A stretch of 64,000 nt of DNA, from positions 744,001 to 808,000 of the forward strand of contig JBCAML010000023.1 in NCBI GenBank assembly GCA_038503075.1, in the 5' to 3' direction. Position numbers and translations under genes: made by a program. This DNA is from Gyromitra esculenta. Lineage: Eukaryota > Ascomycota > Pezizomycetes > Pezizales > Discinaceae. Below are positions 11,349-22,379 of this stretch, piece by piece. The notes under the pieces were generated by a model. That model saw only the letters and a program-made list of their open reading frames with translations. It searched no databases and was not told where the DNA came from. Within the stretch, counting starts at the first letter, position 1; the number at the start of each line of letters is the position of its first letter.

Positions 11349-12885
11349 AAAACTCTTCCCTTATAAACCCATAATCAAATCTTTCAATGACAAACCTATG
11401 ACTCATTGCAATGGAAACCAAGGGAAAAATAATGAACAACAACCATGCATAGTAACCAGATATCCATACGCTTAACTCGTTAACACAAACAACCATCCAT
11501 GAAACACTGTTCCCTTCTTGCTAAGCCCTTCAGTATCCCTGAAGGTGAGCAGAGCTACTTAGACGAGGTAGGAAGCGATAGAAAGTCCAACATTTCTACA
11601 GGTTCTACGTGGGGTCTATCTCAAAGCAAGATAAGTGCAACAAAGTAGACAGTGACAGCAAGAATTCTGAGGTAGAATTGAAGTGGTATTAAATTGATAC
11701 AGCAGAAGTAAAGTAAGAACATTGCTTAAAGAAAAAAAAAAAAGATACAACAAGACCAAAAACCATCCCTTAAATACCCCGCTTTTTAACATATGAAACT
11801 TGTAACCGAACAATAACCGAACAATAAAGACATTATATTGCTAACCGTAACCGTTACAACCAATACAGAATCCCTGACTCATTACTCTTTTCCATCCGTG
11901 AAACTTGTAGGTTTCAATTTTATCCTTCATAAGGTTTCAAATAGGTTCAATAGTATTGAAATCAGGTGATTAGGAGGGCCGTACTTCCTGTTCACTTCCT
12001 TCACTATTTCGCAACTTAGCCAAATAATGATGAGAATGAGGCCCAGCCCCGTCTTCCATGAGAGCAGCTGAACCCCCCAATGCCTTTATTACCCAAAAAA
12101 TGGGTACCAAAGTGGTTTTGGTATAAACTTTTTGTACCTTAACCAATCAATGCCTTTCAGGTCCTTTTTGCATGCGATTTTTTCAGTAAGTTGTTTCAGC
12201 TTTGCATCTCTTCTTTTGGGGGGAGGTGAGACAAGTTTTGCTGCTTCAACTGCTCTCTTTTCTTGTAACGTATCTTCAAGAGGGAGGAGTGCTTTTGTGT
12301 CTTTTTTCTCTTTTTTTGTTTCCTTCACCCAAATATGATATGGTCCAAATGTATCCTGACAGATCGCGTCCCAAAACATAACTGACATTCCTTCTAGCTT
12401 TTTCTGGTCCACAGTACCTTTATTCCCCTTATACTCTTACCTAACGTGTCTCCAAACCCCATGTCTACCCCATACTTGCTCCATTTTGATACTTATCACA
12501 TCAGTGAATTTCCATCTTGACCAGTCAGTATTTTTGTGTGCATGAAACTAGGTCAAGTGGATTTGTTTTTGTGCAAAAGTAAGAATAGGCTTGCTCCAGG
12601 TTCTGCACCAATTTATTCCATCTGCATGTAGGTAATTTCTAGCTGTTTCAGTTGATATATTGACATTGGCTTCTTCATGTAACTCTTGTAACGTAGAACA
12701 GCGATTTTCGGGTCTTTCAGCTGTACATGTCAAATAGCACTTTTCTTGATCTGAAATTGCGTTTGGGCGTCCTGATTTTGGTGCTGGCTCAACATTTTCA
12801 ATATGTGCAAGTGTTTTTAGGTGGGCCTGTTTTCCAACCCCAGCGCGTTTTTCATCCCTGTGAACAATATCTATCACTGTCCTTC

Positions 12886-13323
12886 TTTCATGGATGGTCG
12901 TTTTGTTGGTTGATTGGGTACATGGGTACATGGTTGTTAAGTGTCATTTTTGTTTTTTGTGTTCCCTTTAGTCCCCGTTGCTATAAGTCATGCGTTTGTC
13001 ATCAAAGGATTGGATTGTTGGTATATAAGCGAAGGGCTTCCCCCTTTTGTTGCACTTTCTTTAAGCAACGCCTTCTATTGTCACTTCCCTGTATCCTACA
13101 AATACAATCCTGGATTCCAGTAGTCTATACATCATCATTATCAGGACTCCCTCCATATCATACCAATATTCCCTCCGTAGTATCGCTGTCAGAGTTGCCT
13201 TGACTCTTCTCCAATGTAGAGCCTGTGGAAACATCGCTTAACTCCTGTCACTTGTTTTCTTTCAAGTAGCACTGTTTACCTTTGGGGATACCAAAGAGCT
13301 TGACGAAACCTCACTCCTTGAGA
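12886..13323 (+). mobile_element. Solo LTR-A2 in the transposase gene
   Basis: Complete 438-bp A2 LTR with exact CCTTC duplications (12881-12885, 13324-13328). It splits the DNA-binding region of the Tc1/mariner transposase. TATA box near 13019, AAGCAACGC near 13062, U5 hairpin CCTTTGG-GGATA-CCAAAG near 13280. Confidence 0.93.
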
Positions 13324-13469
13324 CCTTCACTTGACACCATCGTTTTTTTCAATACCAGAGTAATTGATGCCTTGCTTATGCAACGCAAGAACTACACCAG
13401 CTTTGACAGGATCTGTGACACGGCCTCTGGTGGGGGGAAAGGTTTTGTGAGGGGTAGTGATAAATGATT

Positions 13470-14174
13470 TAAAAAAATTTACTTGGATAGAGAAATCCCA
13501 CTGTGCAACTGAAACAATTAGCTATAAACCCTTCCAGTATCAACCTCAAGTGATGATGACTACCTTTAGAGACACCAGTGAGAAAAAATGTTGTGTTGTG
13601 GCTCTGTGTGAATGAGCTGCTTTGGGAGTGTTGAGGCTGTTCATGCAACTGTAGGTTTGTTGTCACACGGGCGAATACAATATTGAAATGCGAGTACACA
13701 TACAGGCAGATAGAGGAACAGAAACTATGATGGTAGCAAAAGCATTTTTGGGATTGCACTATGTTGACAATATTGAAGTTACTTTTCCTGAAGTGTTAAG
13801 GTATAAAACATCAACTTGGAATATTAAAATTAAAAGTTGGTGGGGGCAGTTCACAAAAGTTGCAACAGCAGAATGGAAGGTATCATTTGTCCAAGATTTA
13901 TTCAAATAATATTTTGAGAGAAAGATATATTAACAAATTATATACAATTGCAGACATCAACAAAAAGAGAGGTTTGTGCCAGGATGTGCGTACCGCATTA
14001 GACACATATAAACGGACTGGACGGACTGGACGCAGAGCCTAAGTATTCTATGTCTGTATGCATTCTAGCTTTTGAACGTACCGGGCACAGATGCACTGGA
14101 CGCACTGGAGTCTGCACTCACAGTCATGCTCCTGTCGCGATTTTTTCTTGAGGCTAATGGATACTGGTATGTGC
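13470..14174 (+). other. No recognisable gene
   Basis: Sequence between the transposase remnant and element B1. Frames are short (under 100 codons) and unlike anything I recognise. Part may belong to the end of the Tc1/mariner element, whose boundary I could not place. Confidence 0.5.
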
Positions 14175-14179
14175 GATAT

Positions 14180-14604
14180 TTTCACGGATGGGATCGAGTA
14201 ACGGGTTAAGATAAAGTTGTTGGTAGTAGCAAAAAGGTTACTCGGTTATAATGGCTTTGTTGTTCGGTTGTGTTTCGATTATTGTCGGATTGTTGTTTGT
14301 GTGACGGGAAAGCGGGGTATATAAGCAGAGGAGTTTTGTTGTTTGTGTGTTCTTTTCTCTTCTTTCCTTAAGCAACGTTCTCGTTACCTTCTGCTGTAAA
14401 ATCGTCGAAATACTATCTCGATTCTATTTCAGAATCCTCGCTGTCGCCGTTTACCTCGCTGCACTTATCTCGCCTTGAGACAAAGATATCCTCGTAGAAC
14501 TTGTAGAACACGCTGCACTCTTCAAACGTGTTGTCACCTCGCTTAAGTAGCACTGCTCACCTTCAGGGATACTGAAGGGCTTAACTCGAGGCACAACCGT
14601 GAGA
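14180..14604 (+). repeat. B1 5' LTR with promoter and U5 stem-loop
   Basis: U3 starts TTTCACGG; a GGGGTATATAAG TATA box lies near 14314. The predicted R start AAGCAACGT lies near 14370. The U5 structure near 14538-14592 has inner stem CCTTCAG/CTGAAGG with loop GGATA and middle stem TTAAG/CTTAA. It ends CCGTGAGA. The 3' copy at 19899-20324 is nearly the same with a few base differences. Confidence 0.92.
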
Positions 14605-14617
14605 TTACGTTGCTTCC
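14605..14617 (+). promoter_or_regulatory. Primer-binding site, self-priming type
   Basis: Two bases after the LTR lies ACGTTGCTT, exactly complementary to AAGCAACGT in the element's own LTR. It does not begin TGG, as a tRNA-primed site would. The Tf1/sushi group is known to prime in this way. Confidence 0.75.
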
Positions 14618-14678
14618 AACATCTACACCTTCTACCATCTGATCAACACGAAAACACCTCTCCCCCACCAACCTCACC

Positions 14679-15965
14679 ATGGAAGGAGCCGCCGTCGCCG
14701 CAAAACGCTTCCCCACTAGAGAAGCATTCGCCCAAGCTTACCGAGAGGACCCCGCAGAGCTCTACAACGAACTTAGAGACCTCAACCAAGCCCTGGAAGA
14801 CCAAATTGACGTCCTCCAGGAAAGCGAGCGAGAAAATGAGGTCAAACTCAATACCGCCCGCATTCAGACTGACAATGCTCTCCGCCACGCCACTGAACAG
14901 GACCAACGCATCACGGAAACGGCTAGCCTAATTGCCCGGTTACGACAAGAACGAAACGAAGCTCACGCCAGCATTCAGGCCCCCCCTGCTCCACCAAATC
15001 TCAGCGCCACCCCACCTCCAGCGATATCCCACCGTTCAGAACGGATGCCAGATCCTGAGAAATTCGAAGGATCCCGATCCAAACTGCCAGGATTTATCCT
15101 ACAACTGTGCTCCAAGCTTACAGTCAATCGAGATCGTTTTGCAAATGAAACTACAATGATCCTCTACACCATAAATCGACAAGAAGGAGCAGCTCTGGAG
15201 CAAGTCTGCCACACGGTACTCCCCTCCGGCCTCACCACATGGACTAGCGCTGAAGAGCTGATCACCGCACTGGAAACTGCATTCGGAGATCCCGACCCCA
15301 CCGGTACTGCCCAATGAGAACTACACCAACTCCGTCAGGGCAAACGAGATTTTTCGGCTTACCTAGCAGACTTTCAGAGAATCATGGGGCAACTTAACTT
15401 CGACGAAAACTCAAAAATGGATGCCCTCGAACACGGTATGTCCGAAGAATTGAAAGAAGCCATGGTTTTCGCCCCTGAAATCCCCACAAACCTCAACGAC
15501 ACAATCCTCACTCTTACCCGGATGGACAACCGCATCCGAGCTCTCAAGGCAGAAAAACGGGGGAATAACCGAGATACGATGGGACAATTCAGCGCCCCCG
15601 CTTTCACCCCTGCCTCCTCTTTCACTCCCGGAGGACTAGCCCCTATGGATCTATCCTTCGGCCGTACTAGCAATACCTCTCGCCCCCCTCAAGATCAACG
15701 GTATACCATGGTAAACGGAAGAAGGAAACTATCGGAAGAAGAAAAACAGTGGCGCCGTTCCACTGGAAAATGCATGTTTTGCGCGGCTCCAGACCACTCT
15801 TACGACAACTGCCCCTCCGCCCCCAAGAAACCCACGATGAGAGGGGCCCTCACCGCACCACCAGCCCCCCGTACACCCGCCGCCTCCTCACTTCCACCAC
15901 CACCTCTTCCTCCTCAGTTTTTTGCGTTAGAATCTGCAGACTCTTCCAATGAGTCTTTAAACTAG
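14679..15965 (+). pseudogene. gag: B1 gag, one premature stop
   Basis: Starts at ATG 14679 (MEGAAVAAKRFPTREAFAQAY). It encodes the capsid/nucleocapsid precursor. A coiled-coil-like, Glu/Gln-rich N-terminal third (about residues 30-95) is followed by the capsid-like part and near the C-terminus a zinc knuckle CMFCAAPDHSYDNC (CX2CX4HX4C). One in-frame TGA at 15315-15317, where relatives have Arg, splits an otherwise open frame of 429 codons. That is consistent with a CGA to TGA transition. The natural stop at 15963-15965 directly follows the slippery heptamer. Confidence 0.9.
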
Positions 15966-16000
15966 TCCAACCAAGGCTGACCAGTGACTCTGCCTTGGTT
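15956..16000 (+). promoter_or_regulatory. Predicted -1 ribosomal frameshift signal, gag-pol
   Basis: Slippery heptamer T TTA AAC (15956-15962), in register with gag, lies directly before the gag stop TAG. After six bases a 9-bp stem follows: AACCAAGGC (15969-15977) with GCCTTGGTT (15992-16000), loop 14 nt. Pol lies in the -1 frame. The heptamer, the six-base spacer and the stem recur in W, Z, E1 and E2, with paired base changes in the E elements. Confidence 0.85.
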
Positions 16001-19000
16001 CCCATTTTTTTACCTTTGTCGGTTTTTTCTATCTCGGGTTTTTCAGTGTCGGACATGTGTGTGGAGGTCCAATTGGATGGGGAACATTTCGTTATTTCAT
16101 GTAACATTTCCCATAACAATACAATTATTAAAACTCACGCACTATTGGACACTGGAGCCTCGGGATTCGCCTTCATAGACAAAGACTTTGCGAGTCACCA
16201 CTCCCTACCTCTATCCCCTCTAAAAAATCACCAACAACTAGAAGTAATTGATGGTCGCCCAGTTTCGTCAGGAGACATCACTCACATTGCTAATATTAAT
16301 CTCTCCATCCAACAACACCAGGAACAAGCCCCCTGCTTTGTCACCCAACTAGGACATTACCCCCTCGTTTTAGGAATCCCATGGATGAATTACCATGATG
16401 TCCAACTCCACTTCGCCCAAAAACGCATTGAGTTTAATTCTAAACTCTGCACCACCCACTGCGCCCCCCGTTCCACCACTGTCTCCGTCCCCTCAATTGC
16501 AGCTCCTCCTAAACTAAATCTATCTTTTATCGGTGCCGCCAGTTTCAGGACCCTCACCCGAAAACGTTCCTGCCAGGCTTACGCCATGTCGCTATATGAC
16601 ATAAACAAGATCATTGACGACAAGACAACCAACGAGGAATGGAAGGCAAGAATTCCTGCGGAATACCATAATTTCCTAGATATGTTTGATAAGCGTAAGG
16701 CTCAAGGACTCCCCCCCCGCCGATCTTAAAACCACCGGATACAATTACACCTTTTATGTCTCGAGAAGAACTCATTGTTCTAAAAAAATACATTGAGGAT
16801 AACCTTGAAAAAGGATTCATCCGCGCTAGTTCTTCTCCAGCAGGATCCCCCATGCTCTTCGTCAAAAAAGCTGATGGGTCTTTGCGATCACTGTCAAAGA
16901 CCGTTATACATCACCTCTCATCCGAGATGAAAACCGCCTTCTATGGTCTTTACGAGTACCAGGTTATGCCATTCGGCTTAACTAACGCCCCTGGAACATT
17001 CCAACGCTTTGTAAACGATTGTCTCACTGAATACCTGGATATCTTCTGTACTGCTTTCACGGATGAAGTGAAGTAATGGGTTAGGGTTCGGGAAGTAACG
17101 GTTGTAACGAAGGATGGTTTTCTTTATAATGTCTTTGTTGTTCGGTTGTGTTTCGGTTACGAGTCACGATAGGGATTGCGGGGTATATAAGGGATGGATT
17201 TTAGACGGTTGTTACGGTTTTCTTCTCTTTTCCTTGAGCAACGTTCTTACCTTACTTCTACTGTATTGTTTTAATACTATCTCGATTCTACTTAAGAATC
17301 CTCGCGGTCGCTGTCGCTGTAAAACCCCCACATTTAACTCGCCTTGAGTTAGACCCATGTAGGACCTGTAGAAACATCGTGATTCTTGCCGCTCGACTTC
17401 TCGTTTAAGTAGCACTGCTCACCTTCAGGGATACTGAAGGGCTTAACGAGGGATCAAACCGTGAGAACTGCTTACCTAGACGATATCCTCATCTACAGTG
17501 ACACTTTCGCTGAACATCAGATCCACGTTCGCAAGGTCCTCCAAACCCTCAAGGATAACGATATTCTGCTAAAACCGGAGAAATGTGAATTCGAGGTACA
17601 AACCACTAAGTACCTGGATCTTATCCTTACCCCCAGCGGCATTAAGATGGATGAAGAGAAACTCAAAGCCATACGAGAGTGGGGAACGCCAAAAAGCGTA
17701 AAAGATGTCCAAGCCTTCTTATGTTTTGCCAACTTCTAACGTCGCTTCATCCTCGGATTTTCTAAGCTTGCTGCTCCCCTCACCGCCCTTACTAGGAAAG
17801 GTATCATCTTCGAATGGTCTGTCGAAGCCGATATAGCTTTTGAAAAACTTAAATACGCCTTCACCACCGCCCCCATTCTCATCCACTTTGATCCAGACAA
17901 GAAAATTATCGTGGAAACAGATGCCTCTGACTTCGTATCCGGAGGAGTGCTCTCTCAATATGATGACGCCGGAGTCTTACACCCAGTCGCTTTTTTCTCG
18001 AAAAAACATTCACCTGCTGAATGCAATTACGAGATATATGACAAGGAGCTACTAGCCATCATCAGGGTATTTGAAGAATGGCGCCCGGAACTTGAAGGTT
18101 CTAAACACCCCATCGACGTAATCAGTGACCATAAAAATCTCGAATATTTTATGAGTACAAAACAACTGAACCGACGGCAAGCACGATGGGCCGAATATCT
18201 TTCCCGCTTCGACTTCGTAATTACCTACCGCCCAGGTAGCCAAGGAGGGAAGCCGGACGCATTGACCAGAAGATCAGGAGATCTTCCCAAGGAAGGGGAT
18301 GAAAGATTGGCACACCAAAGCCAAGTGGTATTAAAGAAGGAAAATGTGGATCCTAAGCTAAGTTTGTTATCGGCTTCTTTGTCAAATGAAGCCGCTGAAC
18401 TGGACGCCCCCCTAGAAAAACTCTTTCTAGAAGGATATATTGCTGATCAATTTCCGGAAAGAATTGTTTTAGCACTAAAGAATAAGGACCAACGATCAAA
18501 AGAAATCACCTTAAGCGAATGCAAGGAAGAAAATGGAAGACTTCGATATCGGAACGCTATCTATGTCCCTAATTTTGATCCTCTTCGCTTGGAACTCATT
18601 CGAAGGCATCATGACAGCCTTGCAGCAGGCCATCCAGGACGAGATAAAACCTTCGAACTCCTCGCTAGGAATTTCTACTGGCCCAAAATGAGAGAATCCA
18701 TCAAACAATATGTGCGTAATTGCCATATCTGTCAGAAAGCAAAGCCAGTCAACCAGCAGACTCAAGGAGTTCTTCGCCCGTTACCTATTCGAAACCGCCC
18801 TTAACAAGAAATCTCGATGGACTTCGTTACAGGCCTCCCGGAATCAAATGGCTATGATGCCATTATGGTGATAGTAGACCGCTTATCGAAAATGCGACAC
18901 CTTATTCCCTGTAATACTACGATTAATTCATGAGATGTCGCAGACCTTTACCTTCAGCATGTGTGGAAACTTCATGGCTTACCGACATATGTCACATCCG

Positions 19001-19920
19001 ATCGAGGCACTCAATTCACCGCTCACTTCTGGAAGGAACTCTGTCAACGCTTAGGTATCCAAGCTAGGATGTCAACGGCCTTCCATCCCGAAACCGATGG
19101 GCAAACGGAACGACTGAACGCCGTTATGGAGCAATATTTACGCTCCTATGTGAATTACCAACAAGGAGACTGGAGCAGTTGGTTACCAATGGCTGAGTTC
19201 TCGGCTAATAACCAGGAATCCGCAAGTACCAAGGTTTCCCCATTTTTCGCCAACTACGGTTACCATCCTCGGTTTGATACCTCCGTTATCCCCCCAAGTA
19301 CTACTGCTCAAAGCCTAGACGCGTCTAAGTTCGCCATTACTATGCAAGAGTTACACGATCATCTTAAGACGCAGATTCGAACAGCTCAGGACATTCAGGA
19401 AACCGCTACGAATAAACACCGAACCCCGGCCCCAGCTTATCAAGTCAAAGATCCGGTATTCGTATCCATGAAAAATATTCGAACAGTTCGTAATGCTCGG
19501 AAACTCGACTGGAAGTGGATGGGACCTTATGCTGTGAAGAAGATCGTATCACCCTTTGCATATGAGATTGACCTTCCCTCCTCAGTCAAGTATCATCCTG
19601 TTTTTCATGTTTCGCTTCTTAAACCCGCTGCCAATGACCCTCTCCCAGGACAAGTGGTACCCCCTCCATCCCCAATCGTGGTTAATGAACAGGAGGAATA
19701 TTTCATTGAGAAAATCCTCGAGCAACGGACTTATGGCGGACAACAACAATACCTTGTTGAGTGAACCGGCTATGCTCACCCTACCTGGGAACCCGCGGAA
19801 GATCTTCAAGATACTGCCGCCCTCGATGTCTTTTTTACTACGACGATTACAACCAGTCCTAAGGTTCGCAGGAGCTCACGCTTAAGACGGGGAGCTACTT
19901 TCACGGATGGAATCGAGTAA
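15966..19920 (+). pseudogene. pol: B1 pol polyprotein, interrupted and mutated
   Basis: Protease (LLDTGASGFAF, about 16143-16175), RT, RNase H ([11 protein letters not shown] near 17911), integrase zinc motif ([15 protein letters not shown] with CHICQ, about 18603-18735), integrase core (SDRGTQFTAHFW, HPETDGQTER) and chromodomain (EYFIEKI to WEPAED, about 19696-19800). Defects: a stop and frameshift near 16727-16755; loss of most RT motifs before [12 protein letters not shown]; an LTR-B at 17055-17466 exactly before YLDD; and TAA, TAA, TGA and TGA stops at about 17737, 18801, 18931 and 19761. The normal end after SSRL is lost, so the frame runs into the 3' LTR. Confidence 0.92.
17055..17466 (+). 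mobile_element. Solo LTR-B inside B1 reverse transcriptase
   Basis: Complete 412-bp LTR-B with exact ACTGC duplications (17050-17054, 17467-17471). It separates the codons for FCTA from those for YLDD, the RT catalytic motif. TATA box GGGGTATATAAG near 17179, R motif GAGCAACGT near 17237, U5 hairpin near 17420. Confidence 0.94.
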
Positions 19921-20324
19921 CGGGTTAGGATAAAGTTATTGGCAGTAGTAAAAAAGGTTATTCGGTTACAATGGCTTTGTTGTTCGGTTGTGTTTCGGTA
20001 ATTGTCGAGTGGCTGTTTGTATGACGGGAAAGCGGGGTATATAAGCAAAGGAGTTTTGTCGTTTGTGTGTTCTTTTCTCTTCTTTCCTTAAGCAACGTTC
20101 TCGTTACCTTCTGCTGTAAAATCGTCGGAATACTATCTCGATTCTATCTCAGAATCCTCGCTGTCGCTGTTTACCTTGCTACACTTATCTTGCCTTGAGA
20201 CAAAGTTATCCTTGTAGAACTTGTAGAACACGCTGCACTCTTCAAACGTGTTGTCACCTCGCTTAAGTAGCACTGCTCACCTTCAGGGATACTGAAGGGC
20301 TTAACTCGAGGCACAACCGTGAGA
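19887..20324 (+). repeat. B1 polypurine tract and 3' LTR
   Basis: A purine run (GACGGGGAG, 19887-19894) ending CTAC stands directly before the 3' LTR at 19899. The same G-run plus CTAC layout precedes the 3' LTRs of W, E1, E2 and X. It is expected to prime plus-strand DNA. The LTR repeats the promoter, R and U5 features of the 5' copy. Confidence 0.88.
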
Positions 20325-20356
20325 GATATGTTCAATTTTCTAGTTCTAAGCTATAT

Positions 20357-21178
20357 TCTCAAGGAGCGTGGTTTTTGTTAAGCTCTTCGGTATCCCCAAA
20401 GATGTGCAGTGCTACCTAACAAGAAATAGGCGACAGGAGAAGTGCGAAGATTCCACAGGCTCTGCGTATGTATTGAGTCGAGGTGACTCTTGGACAGCGA
20501 CAGCGAACGTTTGCGAGATGCAACCGAGGTTTGTATTGTAAGAATACAAAGAGTGTACTACAGAAGACGTTGCATAAGAAAAGAAGGAGAAAAAAGTGTA
20601 ACAAGGGGGGAAAGCTCTTCGCTTATATACCCATTATCCTATCTTCCGCTGACCAACATATCTCACAGTTTAGTTTCCCGTTAAGCCCTTCAGTATCCCT
20701 GAAGGTGAGCAGTGCTACTTAAGCGGGATTCTCACTCGGTCGAAGAGTGCAGTGTTTCTACAAGTTCTACAATGAGTATACTTCAAGGCGAAGTATCGAC
20801 AATGTTTCACAGCGACAGCGAAGGTTCAGAGGTAGAACCGAGATAGTATTTGACGAATACAGCAGAAGTAAAACGAGAACGTTGCTTAAAGAGAAAAGAG
20901 AAGAAGAATAAAGCACAAACAAAATCCACCGTTTAAATACCCCGCTTTTCCTAGCGAACCCGATCACCGATAACAACCGAAATACAATAACATTATACAA
21001 CAACCCAAAATCCATAACAACGATCGAACCGAAACCTAACCCTGTACCCAATCCTTAATCCGTGAAAACATATGACTCATTATAAACAAAACTCGAAAAA
21101 ACACAGGGAACAACCACGTAACACCACATCACAAATGGAATCCTAACAACCAACCATCAACACCAACCATCCGTGGAA
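20357..21178 (-). mobile_element. LTR-A2 split by an LTR-B
   Basis: Minus-strand A2 LTR with exact TATAT duplications (20352-20356, 21179-21183), interrupted in U3 by the LTR at 20661. The U5 hairpin has drifted (CTCTTCGGTATCCCCAAAG). The R-motif region reads ACGTTGCATAAG. Its outer end reads CCGTGGAA instead of CCGTGAAA. Confidence 0.9.
20661..21067 (-). mobile_element. Solo LTR-B nested in LTR-A2
   Basis: Complete 407-bp LTR-B with exact ACATA duplications (20656-20660, 21068-21072). U5 hairpin CTTCAGTATCCCTGAAGG near 20690, ACGTTGCTTAAAG near 20880, TTTAAATACCCCGC (TATA box, minus strand) near 20933. Confidence 0.93.
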
Positions 21179-21199
21179 TATATACATATATGATGCCCT

Positions 21200-22330
21200 C
21201 CACTCTTCTGCGCTCCCCGCTCTCCCCTGCACTTCCCGCTCTCCCCTGCGCTCCCTGCCCCCCCACTCCCCACCCCCCAAAGGCTATTGTGCAGGCGCTA
21301 TATAGCTCTCTTTAGGAGAGTTGATCCTGCTGTCCAGCATGCGCTCTATAGGGCTCCCTTGGGGGGTTGACCCTACTGTTGAACAGGCTCCATACAAGGC
21401 TCCCTGGGAGGGTAGATCTTGCTGGTAATACTGCAGTTGAACAGGCGCCATATAGGACTTCCAAGGGGGTCGATCCTGATGCCAAATAGGCGCCATATAG
21501 GACTCTCTATGGGGGTTGGGCTCGCTGTCGACCAGTCGCCATATAGAGCTCCCTAGGGGGGTCGGTCTTGCTGTCGAATGGGGTGAAGATGGGCGTCCTA
21601 GGGGAGCTTCTAGGGGATCTGCTAGGGGGGTCGCTAAGGAGGTTGAACTGGGTCAATATCGGTGTCCTAGGGAGGCTGCTAGACATGTCGCTAGGGGGGT
21701 CGATCCTGCTGTCGTGCGAGGTCAATATAGGTGTCCTAGGGCAACCAAGCAAGCAGTATACATCAGGAAAGCCTTCATTTTTCAGTTTTGGATGGTTTTT
21801 TCAAGATTCCGGTTGGAATTTCTCATTTTGAGAAAAATCCTGTTATTTTATTTCAATCACAGTATCCAATTACACATATCCACATGAACTTGGATTGATT
21901 ATAGCAGTTCTCACATTCACTTTTACATACCAAATGGTATAAAGTACAAGAACTACTATATGTAAAAACTAGGCTTAGATCTTGAATATAAGGCTCTAAC
22001 TCCTTGAACTGGCCAATAGAATTTTCCCTAGAATTCAAAAAAATAACCGTTTTATGGAAATTTTGATGGGAAGGCCCTGGGTCATGCTGAAAGGTTTTCC
22101 TGATAATGGGTCTCGTTCTATGGCAGTCAAAAGGGGTCATTATTGGCGTCCTAGAGCAACCAAGCATGCAGTATATGCGTCTCATCCTATGGCAGTCGAT
22201 CCTACAGTCAAGCAGGTGGTATAAGAGGAGCCCGAGGTAGGGCGGTAGGCAGGAGGGGATTTTGTGGGCAATGACCTTAAACGACAGCGATATGCAACCT
22301 GAAGACCTGTTAGCGATGTTCTTTGAGGCA
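21200..22330 (+). repeat. Minisatellite-like composite repeat, copy 1
   Basis: A C/T-rich run of CTGCGCTCCCCGCTCTCCC-like units (21205-21265) leads into degenerate units of about 60 bp (21285-21755). These repeat GTCGATCCTGCTGTCG, GCCATATAGAGCTCCCT and AGGGGG. A related block (22130-22330) carries GTCGATCCTACAGTC and CGACAGCGATATGCAACC. Corresponding blocks occur in inverted orientation at 57.4-58.1 kb. No protein is evident; the many small frames arise from the periodic sequence. Confidence 0.7.
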
Positions 22331-22379
22331 GGAGCTGAAGGTCAAGCAGGAGGTGGGAGGTGTGGTCCATATAAGAGAA

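Larger units (their letters stand above)
10222..11504 (-). mobile_element. LTR-A, second shell of the nest
   Basis: Minus-strand LTR-A inserted near the end of the LTR-B above. Flanks CACAG and CACTG differ at one base. It is split just downstream of its TATA box by the LTR at 10480. The left arm of the U5 hairpin has drifted (CTCTCAGGTATCGCCAAAG). Confidence 0.85.
10214..11903 (-). mobile_element. LTR-B, outermost shell of a four-deep nest
   Basis: A family-B LTR inserted in the transposase gene with exact CTTGT duplications (10209-10213, 11904-11908). Its first eight bases (TCTCACAG) are separated from the rest (11505-11903) by nested LTR-A copies. Removing them leaves one ordinary LTR-B of about 400 bp with the U5 hairpin near 11525 and a TTTAAG TATA box. 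Confidence 0.9.
10035..13440 (-). pseudogene. Tc1/mariner-type transposase, broken by LTR insertions
   Basis: Read from high to low coordinates, pieces of one transposase follow in order. An N-terminal helix-turn-helix piece (LALHKQGINYSGIEK, about 13330-13440) is cut by the LTR at 12886. A second DNA-binding piece, GRPNAISDQEKCYLTC, leads to TARNYLHADGI (12548-12885). Then come DWSRWKFTD and GRHGVWRHVR (about 12430-12540), a MEDGAGPHSHH block and SPDFNTIEPI around the last acidic residue (11930-12070). After the LTR cluster at 10214-11903 the C-terminal tail PARIAACIRDNG is found near 10090. The acidic-residue layout fits the DDE/D cut-and-paste family. Stops and shifts (a stop before SPDF, another after EPI) show it is dead. 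Terminal inverted repeats were not identified. Confidence 0.8.
14180..20324 (+). mobile_element. B1: complete family-B chromovirus, inactive
   Basis: Full-length Ty3/gypsy element of 6,145 bp with LTRs at both ends (14180-14604, 19899-20324) and exact GATAT duplications (14175-14179, 20325-20329). Order: 5' LTR, self-priming PBS, gag, frameshift signal, pol (protease, RT, RNase H, integrase, chromodomain), polypurine tract, 3' LTR. A solo LTR-B sits inside pol, and pol also has internal deletions and stops, so the copy is dead. Its replication signals are well kept. Confidence 0.95.
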
